In this document: positions 1 to 6,809 of the stretch, piece by piece
Layout of the letters: each line of letters begins with the position of its first letter
How positions within the stretch are numbered: the first letter of the stretch is position 1
From: a virus
IMG/VR virus record: IMGVR_UViG_3300037189_022208
Location: 1-27,805 of that record
DNA length: 27,805 nucleotides
Reading direction: 5' to 3' (one strand)
Notes under the pieces: generated by a model
What the model was told of the DNA's origin: nothing
The model's database searches: none
What the model saw: only the letters and a program-made list of their open reading frames with translations
Made by a program: the position numbers and the translations under genes

Positions 1-173
1 CTATGGCTCCTCGTATGATCAAGGAGACCATTATTGAGAACTACCTTAACCCTTCAAAGTTTGAGTTCCTCGGCTTTGTTGATCGTTCCAACGACGTTAT
101 TCTTCGTGAGCGTTTTTACAACGTTCGTGATTGTAGGGGTCGTTTTGCTCGCGTTAAGGGCAATCGCCGCTAA
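1..173 (+). CDS. 3' end of an unknown, probably highly expressed protein
   Basis: An open frame ends at the TAA at 171-173 and runs back to the window edge. An in-frame ATG at position 3 would give a complete 56-residue protein, but nothing upstream can be seen, so this is more likely the C-terminus of a longer gene. The residues are basic, ending in VKGNRR. The codons (CGT, AAC, CTT, TAC, GTT) and base composition are clearly GC-richer than the rest of the window, which is typical of abundant structural proteins in AT-rich phages. A strong intrinsic terminator follows within 20 bases, so this is the end of a transcription unit. I do not recognise the family. A virion structural protein is an inference from codon use and context only. 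Confidence 0.6.
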   Translation, partial: MAPRMIKETIIENYLNPSKFEFLGFVDRSNDVILRERFYNVRDCRGRFARVKGNRR

Positions 174-192
174 TTTATAATTAGCGTTATAG

Positions 193-227
193 AAGACGGC
201 CGATTATAAAAGATCGGCCGTTTTTTT
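193..227 (+). terminator. Rho-independent terminator
   Basis: A perfect 9-bp GC-rich stem (196-204 paired with 213-221, arms ACGGCCGAT and ATCGGCCGT) closes an 8-base loop. It is followed by an uninterrupted T run at 221-227. A and T bases at 193-194 and 223-224 can extend the stem. The T run lies only on the plus side, so it terminates the GC-richer gene ending at 173. On the minus strand the hairpin is followed by CTTCTATAAC, so it is unlikely to work well in that direction. The T run overlaps the stop codon of the minus-strand gene at 226-405. Confidence 0.93.
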
Positions 228-405
228 ATTCTAAAATACTATTGATAATAGAATCAAAAGACTCTTTCTTAAGAAAATCTTTAATAGTTTCTTCAGACAT
301 TTCTTTAGAAGCTTTTTTAGCTGCTCCTGTTACTCCCTTTTTACCTTTTTTAGCACTCATTACGGCTCCAAAGAATTTACGCTGTTTTTCTGATTTAGCT
401 GGCAT
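226..405 (-). CDS. Small DUF3008-like protein (59 aa)
   Basis: A 59-residue frame begins at the ATG complementary to 403-405 and ends at the TAA complementary to 226-228. The N-terminus MPAKSEKQRKFFGAVMSAKK has the signature of small DUF3008-type proteins found in bacteria and phages (MPAxSxxQxxFFGxV). A lysine/glycine/alanine stretch and an acidic helical tail containing SEETIKDFLKK follow. The protein is small, basic and probably helical; its function is not known to me. Its stop codon lies in the T run of the terminator that ends the convergent gene. An AT-rich octamer resembling a T4 late promoter lies 6 bases upstream of the start, which suggests late expression. Family assignment rests on the N-terminal motif alone. 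Confidence 0.75.
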   Translation of the reverse strand: MPAKSEKQRKFFGAVMSAKKGKKGVTGAAKKASKEMSEETIKDFLKKESFDSIINSILE

Positions 406-411
406 ATTATA

Positions 412-419
412 TATTTATC
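412..419 (-). promoter_or_regulatory. Putative gp55-type late promoter octamer (GATAAATA)
   Basis: On the minus strand GATAAATA lies 6 bases before the ATG at 405. It differs by one base from the T4 late consensus TATAAATA. With transcription starting a few bases downstream, the mRNA would have almost no leader. The region is AT-rich, so a chance match is possible. Confidence 0.4.
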
Positions 420-435
420 AATAAACTCTTAAAAC

Positions 436-1050
436 ATGATGGCAATAAAGAAGAAAGTTAAACCTACAAAAAAGACGATTAAACCTGCAAAGGTTAAAAT
501 AGTTAAAAAGACTGTTAAGACTAAACCGGTAAAAGTTTTAAAGAAGCCTCGTCGCCCGGTTGCTGTTTGTATTCTTACCGGTCAATCGTTTAAGGTAAGT
601 ACTGCAATGTTAGAGCGTCAGGCTAAAAAATACAAATTTCCTTCCGTACAAGATTATCTTCAATACTACGTTTGTAAGGATGCCATTAAATCTCTTAAGG
701 AAGGTTATACAGATATTGAGATTCGTAATAAACATAATTGTAAGGATAAGACCGATCTTCCTATGAAGTTTCTTAAGGGATACGCTCCTAAGATTAAAGA
801 TCGTGCTAAGATTAAGAGACGAGAGCAAAGAAAAGCTACTAATGATTTTATTAAGGATACTACTCCTGGTAAGTATATTCTTAAACCAAAAGAAGAGCCT
901 AAATTTTTAGATATGAAGAACCCTGAGCATGTTCGTTCATTGACGCATTTTGCCTGTGCTAGACCTCAACTCTTTCTTAATAATGATAGAACTTGTAATG
1001 CCTGTGATATATATAAGTTATGCTGCTGTCCAATTAGGAGGCGCAAGTAA
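436..1050 (+). CDS. Lys-rich protein with Cys-rich C-terminus, unknown function
   Basis: A 204-residue basic protein. Residues 1-40 are a lysine/valine/proline/threonine tail of the kind that binds nucleic acid or is disordered. Residues 41-145 look folded and helical, with cysteines at 45, 80 and 102. The C-terminus carries HFACARP at 171-177 and then cysteines at 187, 190 and 196-198 (CNACDIYKLCCC), a likely zinc or iron-sulfur site. Two adjacent ATGs (436 and 439) are possible starts; no clear Shine-Dalgarno precedes them. The stop overlaps the start of the nuclease gene at 1050 (TAATG), so the two are translationally coupled, which hints at a role in nucleic-acid metabolism. I recognise the Cys-rich ending as a pattern seen in phage proteins but cannot assign a function. 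Confidence 0.85.
   Translation: MMAIKKKVKPTKKTIKPAKVKIVKKTVKTKPVKVLKKPRRPVAVCILTGQSFKVSTAMLERQAKKYKFPSVQDYLQYYVCKDAIKSLKEGYTDIEIRNKHNCKDKTDLPMKFLKGYAPKIKDRAKIKRREQRKATNDFIKDTTPGKYILKPKEEPKFLDMKNPEHVRSLTHFACARPQLFLNNDRTCNACDIYKLCCCPIRRRK
1036..1041 (+). promoter_or_regulatory. Strong Shine-Dalgarno AGGAGG for the nuclease gene
   Basis: AGGAGG lies 8 bases before the ATG at 1050, inside the end of the upstream coding region. Most other genes here lack a recognisable Shine-Dalgarno, so this one supports the chosen start and suggests strong coupled translation. Confidence 0.8.
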
Positions 1051-1910
1051 TGCTTAATAAATTACCAGAATTAACAGTATTTAATTGTATAACATTTTTA
1101 AGTTCTACACACAAATATTTTATTGATAATGCTCCTGGAGCTCTTATTTCAGTAACCGGTCTTCTCGGACTTTATAAAGAAAAGTTTGATAAAGAAAAGT
1201 GGTCAGCCATTACAGCTAAAAAGCAAGGTACTACACCTGATGTTATTAAAAGTATTTGGGATTTAAATACTCTATATTCTACTACAAAGGGTACGATGCT
1301 TCATAACTACATTGAAAATTTTTATAATAATAAAGTAGTTCAATATAACAAAGAGCAGGTAGAAAAAGAGTTAGGTACTGAAGAGCACCTTAAGTTAAGA
1401 GAAGAGATTCCTATTCTTATTAAACAGTTTAATAATTTTTATAATGATCATAAGCATATTCTTCCAGTAAAAAGTGAGTTCCCTGTTGGAGATATTAAAG
1501 GTACTAAAGTTTGTGGTATGTTGGACATGCTCGCGTATAATATAAAAAATGATACGTTTGAAATTTATGATTATAAAACTAATAAAGATATTAGACGTAT
1601 AAACAGTTATAACAAGTATATGCTTCCTCCTTTAGAGCATTTGTTTGAGTGTGAATATAATACGTACAGTCTTCAGTTAAGTATATACAAATATTTTATT
1701 GAAAAATATACATCTATTAAGATAGATAAACTTAATGTTATTTGGTTTAATCAAAAAAATGATGATTATGAAGTTATTAATTTAGACTATCTAGGAGAAG
1801 AGGTAGAACTTATACTCAATGACTATCTAGTCGATAAGCTTGACAAGATTAAAGTAAATAAAGAGGCTGCTGATATAAAGAAGAGGAATACTGAGGAAGC
1901 AGCCAAATAA
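1050..1910 (+). CDS. PD-(D/E)XK (RecB/Cas4-like) exonuclease
   Basis: A 286-residue protein with the full motif series of RecB-type nucleases. These are GTMLH at 81-85 (G-x3-H), Glu143 after the helical middle, GMLD at 156-159 with Asp159, DYK at 174-176 with the catalytic lysine, and QLSIY at 209-213. By family knowledge it should bind two metal ions and degrade or trim DNA ends during phage recombination, repair or host DNA breakdown. The last 25 residues are charged and helical. The start is fixed by AGGAGG 8 bases upstream and by overlap with the previous stop. Its final 84 bases overlap the minus-strand membrane-protein gene tail to tail. Whether it acts on single- or double-stranded DNA cannot be told from sequence. 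Confidence 0.88.
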   Translation: MLNKLPELTVFNCITFLSSTHKYFIDNAPGALISVTGLLGLYKEKFDKEKWSAITAKKQGTTPDVIKSIWDLNTLYSTTKGTMLHNYIENFYNNKVVQYNKEQVEKELGTEEHLKLREEIPILIKQFNNFYNDHKHILPVKSEFPVGDIKGTKVCGMLDMLAYNIKNDTFEIYDYKTNKDIRRINSYNKYMLPPLEHLFECEYNTYSLQLSIYKYFIEKYTSIKIDKLNVIWFNQKNDDYEVINLDYLGEEVELILNDYLVDKLDKIKVNKEAADIKKRNTEEAAK

Positions 1911-2183
1911 AATGCCAGATAGTATACTTAACCATAGTGTTAAACATATCGGGCAGGTTACTAGTTTAAGTAAGAATAGTTTAAACCTATTGGGTATACT
2001 ATTCTTGTAGGTAACGTACAAATACTGCGGAAAGCTCATACTAGTACCGTAGTTGTAGTTTTTAACAAGTTGTTTAAATACATTGAAAAGCTTACAATAA
2101 TCAATAAAAGCATCTGTTTTAAACCATATAATGAGAATAGTTACGATTAACGTAATTATATTAAAGAAATACAACATATTCAC
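1827..2183 (-). CDS. Small integral membrane protein, DUF1360-like
   Basis: A 118-residue hydrophobic protein. A transmembrane segment spans about residues 3-21. A polar middle follows (23-70), then TCPICLTLW at 76-84, and then one or two further membrane segments (about 82-112). The CPxC...W motif at the start of a membrane helix is the hallmark of DUF1360-type inner-membrane proteins, which several T4-like phages encode. The role is unknown; membrane location and possible metal binding by Cys77/Cys80 are inferences. The gene is convergent with the nuclease gene and its last 28 codons lie antisense to the nuclease C-terminus. The region 1911-2183 holds no other plausible gene. No clear Shine-Dalgarno is seen before the ATG. 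Confidence 0.72.
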   Translation of the reverse strand: MNMLYFFNIITLIVTILIIWFKTDAFIDYCKLFNVFKQLVKNYNYGTSMSFPQYLYVTYKNSIPNRFKLFLLKLVTCPICLTLWLSILSGILFGCFLSIPLLYISSLFIYFNLVKLID

Positions 2184-2190
2184 ATAAATA
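2183..2190 (+). promoter_or_regulatory. Putative gp55-type late promoter octamer (CATAAATA)
   Basis: CATAAATA, one base off the T4 late consensus TATAAATA, lies 17 bases before the ATG at 2208. It sits between the divergent membrane-protein gene and the putative virion gene, in the right place to start late transcription of the latter. Confidence 0.5.
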
Positions 2191-2207
2191 TATTATACTA
2201 AACACTT

Positions 2208-2675
2208 ATGAAATTCGACTTACTCTTTAATCAAGTTTTTTTAACTGAAGCTGATGATTATATTCACGGACACGATGAAACCGCACCTGAAGATCGTATA
2301 ACTCACGATGATAGTTCCGTTGAAACGGCTGCCGATCACCCTGAAGGTACCCCTCTTCCTCAAAACTATGATGTTGAACCAGCACCAGTTGGTGGTAGTG
2401 GAGGTGATGCCGGTTCATTAAAAGAGCAGGTTAGAAAGCTCGATGATTTCGCTGAAGCTTTAAATGGTGTTGACGGCGAGTCACTTCAAAAGCTTGTCAA
2501 TGATATGGATCGACCTGGTAGCTTATTTCAAGGTATTTCTAGAGAAACATCTCCTGAAATTATTCGTATAGCTGGTCAAGTTGCAGAACTTTCTGAAATA
2601 CTTAAAGGGTTTGTTATTAACTCAGCTAAGCGCTCTAGAGATATAGCCGCCGGAGCTGCTGGTAATCAGCGATAA
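2208..2675 (+). CDS. Putative internal virion protein with capsid-targeting N-terminus
   Basis: A 155-residue acidic protein of unrecognised family. The first 14 residues (MKFDLLFNQVFLTE) form a short amphipathic stretch ending in L-T-E before Ala15. This matches the (L/I)-x-E prohead-protease site and the N-terminal capsid-targeting sequences of T4 internal proteins. Residues 15-70 are low-complexity, rich in Asp, Glu, His, Pro and Gly, and probably disordered. Residues 72-150 are helical. A late-promoter-like octamer lies 17 bases upstream of the start. The next gene (primase) starts 18 bases after its stop. A packaged head protein is my inference; no direct homology was recognised. Confidence 0.8.
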   Translation: MKFDLLFNQVFLTEADDYIHGHDETAPEDRITHDDSSVETAADHPEGTPLPQNYDVEPAPVGGSGGDAGSLKEQVRKLDDFAEALNGVDGESLQKLVNDMDRPGSLFQGISRETSPEIIRIAGQVAELSEILKGFVINSAKRSRDIAAGAAGNQR

Positions 2676-2693
2676 AGAGTATATAATCGAGAG

Positions 2694-3704
2694 GTGGAAG
2701 GACTACCTCAAGATTACGTAATTCAAAATCTCTATAGCTTTTGTAAGCGCCCAGTTTACAAAAAGTATCACGGTACCTATAACGCTGAATGCTGTATTTG
2801 TCATGAAGGTTCCTCTGCTGGAAGTAAGCGTAGATTATTTTATTTTCCGAGCGAAAGATATTTTTACTGCTTTAATTGCTCTCGTTCTTGGTCAGAGTTA
2901 AATTGGATTCAAGAGGTTACTGGTAAAAATTATCATGAAGTATTACAAGATTCTAAATCTTATGATAACGCTATAAACCTTGTAACAATGTTATCAGCCG
3001 TAGAGGAGAAGAAAGAATACAGTATACCTAGTATCCCTGAAGATAGTGTAGACTTAACAGATAGTAATCAGTGTGAATATTATAAAGGGACAACTCAGTA
3101 TAAAATACTACAACGTGCATTAGAATACTGTAATAAGAGAAAATTATTTACCGCTATTAATCGTCCATCTAGTTTTTATATTTCGTTTTCCGATTACGTA
3201 CATAAAAATAGACTTATTATACCGTTTTATTCTGATAATAATAAAATTGAATCTTATCAAAGTAGAAGCTTAATCGGGGATGAGTATCCGAAGTATCTTA
3301 CTAAGTTAGGAGATAAATGTTTGTACGGGGAAAATAATATTGATCCGTCTATACCCTATATATTTGTATTTGAAGGCCCTATTGATGCAATGTTTGTAAA
3401 AAACGGAGTAGCTATTGGCGGGTCTACTTTAACAGAAAAACAAGAAACATTTTTAAATAAATGTTTTGGTCAAGAAATTATCTACGTTTACGATAACGAT
3501 AAAGATAATAAAGAAATGGATAAGAAGATAAGAAGTCTTATCGATAAGAATAAAAGAATCTTTATATGGCCTAAAGAATTACAAAAGTTCAAAGATATAA
3601 ATGAAGTTTGCTGTCAACTAGATATTAACGAACTTCCGTACAAATTTATTGTAGATAATTCATTTACTGGTATTGAAGCCAGAATGAAATTTAAAGCGCT
3701 CTAA
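2694..3704 (+). CDS. 61: DNA primase, T4 gp61-like
   Basis: A 336-residue primase close in length to T4 gp61 (about 342). An N-terminal zinc finger is seen at Cys33, Cys36, Cys59 and Cys62 (C-x2-C-x22-C-x2-C), with FYCFNC around the second pair. The TOPRIM catalytic core has FEGPIDAM with Glu227 and Asp231, and YDNDKDN with Asp267, Asp269 and Asp271, the acidic metal-binding residues. It should make RNA primers for lagging-strand synthesis together with a gp41-type helicase, which is not in this window. The start is GTG at 2694: the frame is closed by the TAA at 2673-2675 (stop of the previous gene, same frame) and no other start codon lies between. Its last 14 bases overlap the convergent gene at 3691-3927. 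Confidence 0.92.
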   Translation: MEGLPQDYVIQNLYSFCKRPVYKKYHGTYNAECCICHEGSSAGSKRRLFYFPSERYFYCFNCSRSWSELNWIQEVTGKNYHEVLQDSKSYDNAINLVTMLSAVEEKKEYSIPSIPEDSVDLTDSNQCEYYKGTTQYKILQRALEYCNKRKLFTAINRPSSFYISFSDYVHKNRLIIPFYSDNNKIESYQSRSLIGDEYPKYLTKLGDKCLYGENNIDPSIPYIFVFEGPIDAMFVKNGVAIGGSTLTEKQETFLNKCFGQEIIYVYDNDKDNKEMDKKIRSLIDKNKRIFIWPKELQKFKDINEVCCQLDINELPYKFIVDNSFTGIEARMKFKAL

Positions 3705-3927
3705 TACAAAAATTAACAGCCTTTAAAAACTTATCTCTGTAGTTCCTAATAGGTTGAGGAGCTTCAACTTCGTTTTCTTTTAAAGTTTGAAGACGAGAAA
3801 ATTCTTTTTTTAAAGCTGTTTGAAACTCTTCGCTAAATTGAATTTGTTTAGGGTAACGAACTCTAGTAACAAACTTCATTGTAGAAGGATAAAAACTTTC
3901 TACTATTGTGTTAAATTTATCACTCAT
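3691..3927 (-). CDS. Small basic protein, unknown
   Basis: A 78-residue protein directly downstream (1-base gap) of the putative virion gene at 3929-4939, hence probably the last gene of that transcript. The N-terminus MSDKFNTIVESFYP contains I-V-E at 8-10, a weaker match to the (L/I)-x-E cleavage pattern of the neighbouring candidates. The middle (residues 25-55) is charged and helical. It converges on the primase gene with a 14-base overlap. No family recognised. Confidence 0.7.
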   Translation of the reverse strand: MSDKFNTIVESFYPSTMKFVTRVRYPKQIQFSEEFQTALKKEFSRLQTLKENEVEAPQPIRNYRDKFLKAVNFCIRAL

Positions 3928-3928
3928 A

Positions 3929-4939
3929 CTACCACTTAGCAGCTCCTCCTAAACCAGATTCTAAACCCTTCACTACCCCTGTAGCTATTTTTTGAGATGC
4001 AGTTTCTCCTGTATTTGTATGAAAAGCTAAATCTTTTAACGTTTCCATTACAGCTTCCGATTCTTTTGTTTTTAAATCCAATATTGTTTTTACTGTATAT
4101 ATTTTATCCCCTATTTTACCTTCCCTAATAAATTTAACATAATCTTTATCATTTGCTAGATGTCTAAATGCATTAAATAGAGCGTCTTTAGTCATACCTA
4201 AGAATTTTAAAGCTATAGGTCCTCCAAATAAAATAGCCGGTAATAATAAACTCTCTCTTTCTAAACTTTTACCTGTTAGTTTTTCGTATAAAAAACCAGT
4301 ATAAAGAGATAGATAAGTTAAATCTTCTAAATCACTTCTTAATTCATTAGGTAATGTACTCCCTGTTTTATATTTTTCAGGATTGTAAAAAATATCTATT
4401 ATATACGTACTATAATCTTTTTTAAGATTTGCTTTAACTATATTAACAGTAGCATTTAAAAGTGTTGAATTGTAATTTTTCTGTATTAATTGATTACCTA
4501 ATAGTACACGCAAATCTTTTAATTGCTTTATTGCTGCTGAAAAGCCGTTTGTATCTTCAAATTCAAACGGCTTTTTACCGTCATTAACCTTATCTATTAA
4601 TCTTATTATTTCATCATTTACACCTGGTGCTTTTAATATATCATCAATTTTTGTAGATTTTAAGCTTTTCATTTCCGCTCCACCATTGGCTATTTTTCTT
4701 ATTAAAACACAACAGTTTAAAAATACAGCCTCAGCATCTGTTAAATCATTAAAATCAGCTCCTTTAAGTCTAAGGCCTCCACTTACATAAGCTATTTTCT
4801 CAACTTTTGTTATATCCAATATACCATATTCTGTTCTAATATTATTTTTAAGTACTTCATAATCCTTTTTAGTATCTCCTGAAGAGCTATAACCTTCTTC
4901 TAATAATATACTTTCAACTATTTGTTTAAAATCAAACAT
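3929..4939 (-). CDS. Putative packaged virion protein, unknown family
   Basis: A 336-residue, mostly helical protein. Its N-terminus MFDFKQIVESILLEEGYSSS has the capsid-targeting pattern: amphipathic, with L-L-E at 12-14 followed by Glu-Gly and a Ser/Gly linker. Around residues 237-247 a hydrophobic, glycine-containing stretch (LLLPAILFGGPIALKFLG) could insert in or lie against a membrane. The C-terminus is Gly/Ala-rich (GLESGLGGAAKW). A perfect T4 late octamer TATAAATA lies 10 bases upstream of the ATG, so late expression is likely. These signs point to a head protein, possibly one delivered with the DNA, but I recognise no family and the function is open. Confidence 0.8.
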   Translation of the reverse strand: MFDFKQIVESILLEEGYSSSGDTKKDYEVLKNNIRTEYGILDITKVEKIAYVSGGLRLKGADFNDLTDAEAVFLNCCVLIRKIANGGAEMKSLKSTKIDDILKAPGVNDEIIRLIDKVNDGKKPFEFEDTNGFSAAIKQLKDLRVLLGNQLIQKNYNSTLLNATVNIVKANLKKDYSTYIIDIFYNPEKYKTGSTLPNELRSDLEDLTYLSLYTGFLYEKLTGKSLERESLLLPAILFGGPIALKFLGMTKDALFNAFRHLANDKDYVKFIREGKIGDKIYTVKTILDLKTKESEAVMETLKDLAFHTNTGETASQKIATGVVKGLESGLGGAAKW

Positions 4940-4949
4940 AACTGTATAT

Positions 4950-4957
4950 TATTTATA
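4950..4957 (-). promoter_or_regulatory. T4-type late promoter octamer TATAAATA
   Basis: On the minus strand the exact T4 late consensus TATAAATA is present, with the ATG of the 336-residue putative virion protein starting 10 bases downstream at 4939. It lies in a 24-base intergenic gap. The gp55-type sigma factor that would read it is encoded at 14155-14721. Confidence 0.65.
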
Positions 4958-4963
4958 CAGTTT

Positions 4964-5593
4964 TTACGTATATATTAGAGATGGTGTCTCTTCTCCAAAG
5001 GGTCTGCCGTTTTCCTGTATATAAAGCTTTACCTGTTCTACACGTAAATCAGGCGGGCCCTCTAAAGAAATAATAGCCGGGCAGTCATCTCTAGGAAAGA
5101 ATACCGCGTCTCCGCGTTCATAAGCTTTTATTAGAGCTTCAAAGATATTATCAATTTCCTCTCGATAAACAGGATCAATGTCTCTACCTTTACGCTTTTC
5201 GATCTTAATCTCCGGTCTTAAAGGAAGATAAAATATAACATCAAATGTTTTTAATGTCTCTTGAACTAAAAATTTTGTATCTATAATAAAGTTATCAGAT
5301 ACCTTTCCCTTAGCGTTAAGCCAAATACTGTAAACAATATTATCTAATACACAGCGATCAAAAATAATATTTTCACCATCATTAGCACTTGCTTGCTGAA
5401 CCTCATCAATTAAAGCATTAAGAATAATACGCTGACTTTTTTCATCTCCTTTTTGATTAAGTTTAAGCTTCTTCTCAGATATTAAATCTCTATATGTCTT
5501 ACTTGGTTGTTTGTACATCGGCCAAAGCTCTAAAAACTTTTCAACAAATGTACTTTTTCCGTTACACTGAGTGCCTACGATAGCTATCTTCAT
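4964..5593 (-). CDS. NadR-like P-loop ATPase/kinase (AAA_28 type)
   Basis: A 209-residue nucleotide-binding protein. The Walker A motif GTQCNGKST is at residues 7-15, with Lys13. FDRCVLDNIVYSIW at about 78-91 matches the DRxxLDxxxY motif of NadR-kinase-like NTPases (AAA_28), and RKGRDID near 135 resembles a lid. By family it would phosphorylate a small nucleoside-like substrate. It lies 1 base downstream of queE, in a unit with queD, so a role in making or salvaging a modified nucleoside is possible but unproven. The alternatives are a ribosylnicotinamide or deoxynucleoside kinase. The upstream gene is on the same strand and the start ATG is unambiguous. Confidence 0.78.
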   Translation of the reverse strand: MKIAIVGTQCNGKSTFVEKFLELWPMYKQPSKTYRDLISEKKLKLNQKGDEKSQRIILNALIDEVQQASANDGENIIFDRCVLDNIVYSIWLNAKGKVSDNFIIDTKFLVQETLKTFDVIFYLPLRPEIKIEKRKGRDIDPVYREEIDNIFEALIKAYERGDAVFFPRDDCPAIISLEGPPDLRVEQVKLYIQENGRPFGEETPSLIYT

Positions 5594-5594
5594 A

Positions 5595-6353
5595 TTATAC
5601 TTTAAGAGCTTTATTCCAAATCAGCAACTGCAATCTTGGACTAAAATTAACGTGCATAGCCTTAGCATATTCTGCTACAGCAGGAGCATTTTCTACATGC
5701 TCTTCTCGAGAACCACAACAAGGCATAAACCAAATACGGTTTAACGGTACATTAATACCTTCCTTATCCTCAACGTACTTACGCCAAATTTCATCAATAT
5801 CTTCTGAACGATTAATAACAAATTTAAACCCAGATTTATTTTTTACGTGCCATTTTAATGCCTCTGGCTTATAAGTCTTCTCTTCAGGATCACCGTTAGA
5901 GATAAGCTTCGGTGAGGTAGTAAAAGTAGCTCTAAAAGCATTTATCCACATATCGTCTGGAATTAATGTAGCATTAGTTTCAAAATCAATACGAGGTAAG
6001 AAACTATATCTAACTGTAAAGGCAGTAATAAACTTAAGAAGTTGTTTTTCCTGAATAATAGGCTCCCCGCCTGTAAGCTTCAAGATGGCTTTATTACGAA
6101 GATGTTCAATATAATTGTTATCTGCCATTAACTTAAAGATCTCATCAAACGTCATCTTGTTATTCACTGACCAAGAAATTAATGAATAGCATACATTAGG
6201 TGAATCCTCAGATGCAAATCCCTTGCAAGTAAGGTTACACATTGACATACGCATAAAAACAGAGGGCACTCCCACGTACTCTCCTTCTCCTTCAATAGTA
6301 TAAAATATTTTATCGTCAGATAAAAATAATGTTTCAGTGTCTGTATTAATCAT
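5595..6353 (-). CDS. queE: 7-carboxy-7-deazaguanine synthase (QueE), radical SAM
   Basis: A 252-residue radical-SAM enzyme. FYTIEGEGEYVGVPSVFMRM at 17-36 is the classic QueE N-terminus (IQGEGxxxGxPxxFxR), followed by CNLTC at 39-43. TGGEP at 93-97 is the SAM-binding GGE motif. QueE converts 6-carboxy-tetrahydropterin to 7-carboxy-7-deazaguanine, the step after QueD. The cluster motif is odd: cysteines at 39, 43 and 55 give C-x3-C-x11-C instead of the canonical C-x3-C-x2-C, so the third ligand follows a longer loop. The gene lies between queD (3-base gap) and the P-loop kinase gene (1-base gap). Phage copies may serve tRNA queuosine or 7-deazaguanine DNA modification; this window does not decide between them. 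Confidence 0.9.
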   Translation of the reverse strand: MINTDTETLFLSDDKIFYTIEGEGEYVGVPSVFMRMSMCNLTCKGFASEDSPNVCYSLISWSVNNKMTFDEIFKLMADNNYIEHLRNKAILKLTGGEPIIQEKQLLKFITAFTVRYSFLPRIDFETNATLIPDDMWINAFRATFTTSPKLISNGDPEEKTYKPEALKWHVKNKSGFKFVINRSEDIDEIWRKYVEDKEGINVPLNRIWFMPCCGSREEHVENAPAVAEYAKAMHVNFSPRLQLLIWNKALKV

Positions 6354-6356
6354 AAA

Positions 6357-6809
6357 TTATTCAAAGTAAATAGCAGAGTTATTTTCGTGTTCAAATACCT
6401 CAACCATATCTACCCAACAACGACCGTTGGTTTCTAGTTTTATAAAGTCATTCGCTACATTATAGCACCACTCTGCAGTCTTTTCAATACCTACTGCTTC
6501 CATAACTCTAAGCTGACAACCTCCTTGATTATTAAGCTCCTGCCAAAAAGGTAGTAATGGATCATCTTGAGCTACACAAAGGGTATGATCAAATTGATCA
6601 GTTAATTTCTTTCTAAGATCTTTAATGCCTCCAAAATCAACCATCCAGTTCTTATCATCTAGCTCTTTACCTGCAAAATAAAATTTAGCTTTAAGCTGAT
6701 AACCGTGAATATATTGACAATGACTATGAGTAGCTCTCCATTGACGAAAGGCACAGGACCCTAGCTCAATTACTTTTGTACTCTGCCAGTTAGGTAACTT
6801 TTCACTCAT
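6357..6809 (-). CDS. queD: 6-carboxy-tetrahydropterin synthase (QueD-like)
   Basis: A 150-residue member of the 6-pyruvoyl-tetrahydropterin synthase family. SHC at 29-31 with HGY at 35-37 corresponds to the QueD zinc/nucleophile region (HxC...HGH). MVDFGGIKDLRKKL at 56-69 matches the conserved VMDF motif. Asp74-His75 supply the catalytic pair, and VEVFEHENNSAIYF near the C-terminus carries the pterin-anchoring Glu. It would convert dihydroneopterin triphosphate to 6-carboxy-tetrahydropterin for QueE. Two features differ from bacterial QueD: the HGH motif is HGY, and the usual first zinc histidine (AHRL) is replaced by FRQW, so His28 or His30 must compensate. The start overlaps the previous gene's stop (ATGA). 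Confidence 0.87.
   Translation of the reverse strand: MSEKLPNWQSTKVIELGSCAFRQWRATHSHCQYIHGYQLKAKFYFAGKELDDKNWMVDFGGIKDLRKKLTDQFDHTLCVAQDDPLLPFWQELNNQGGCQLRVMEAVGIEKTAEWCYNVANDFIKLETNGRCWVDMVEVFEHENNSAIYFE

Noticed and set aside
242-424. Plus-strand open frame of 60 codons
   Set aside because: It is antisense to the DUF3008-like gene at 226-405, which has a recognisable N-terminal signature.
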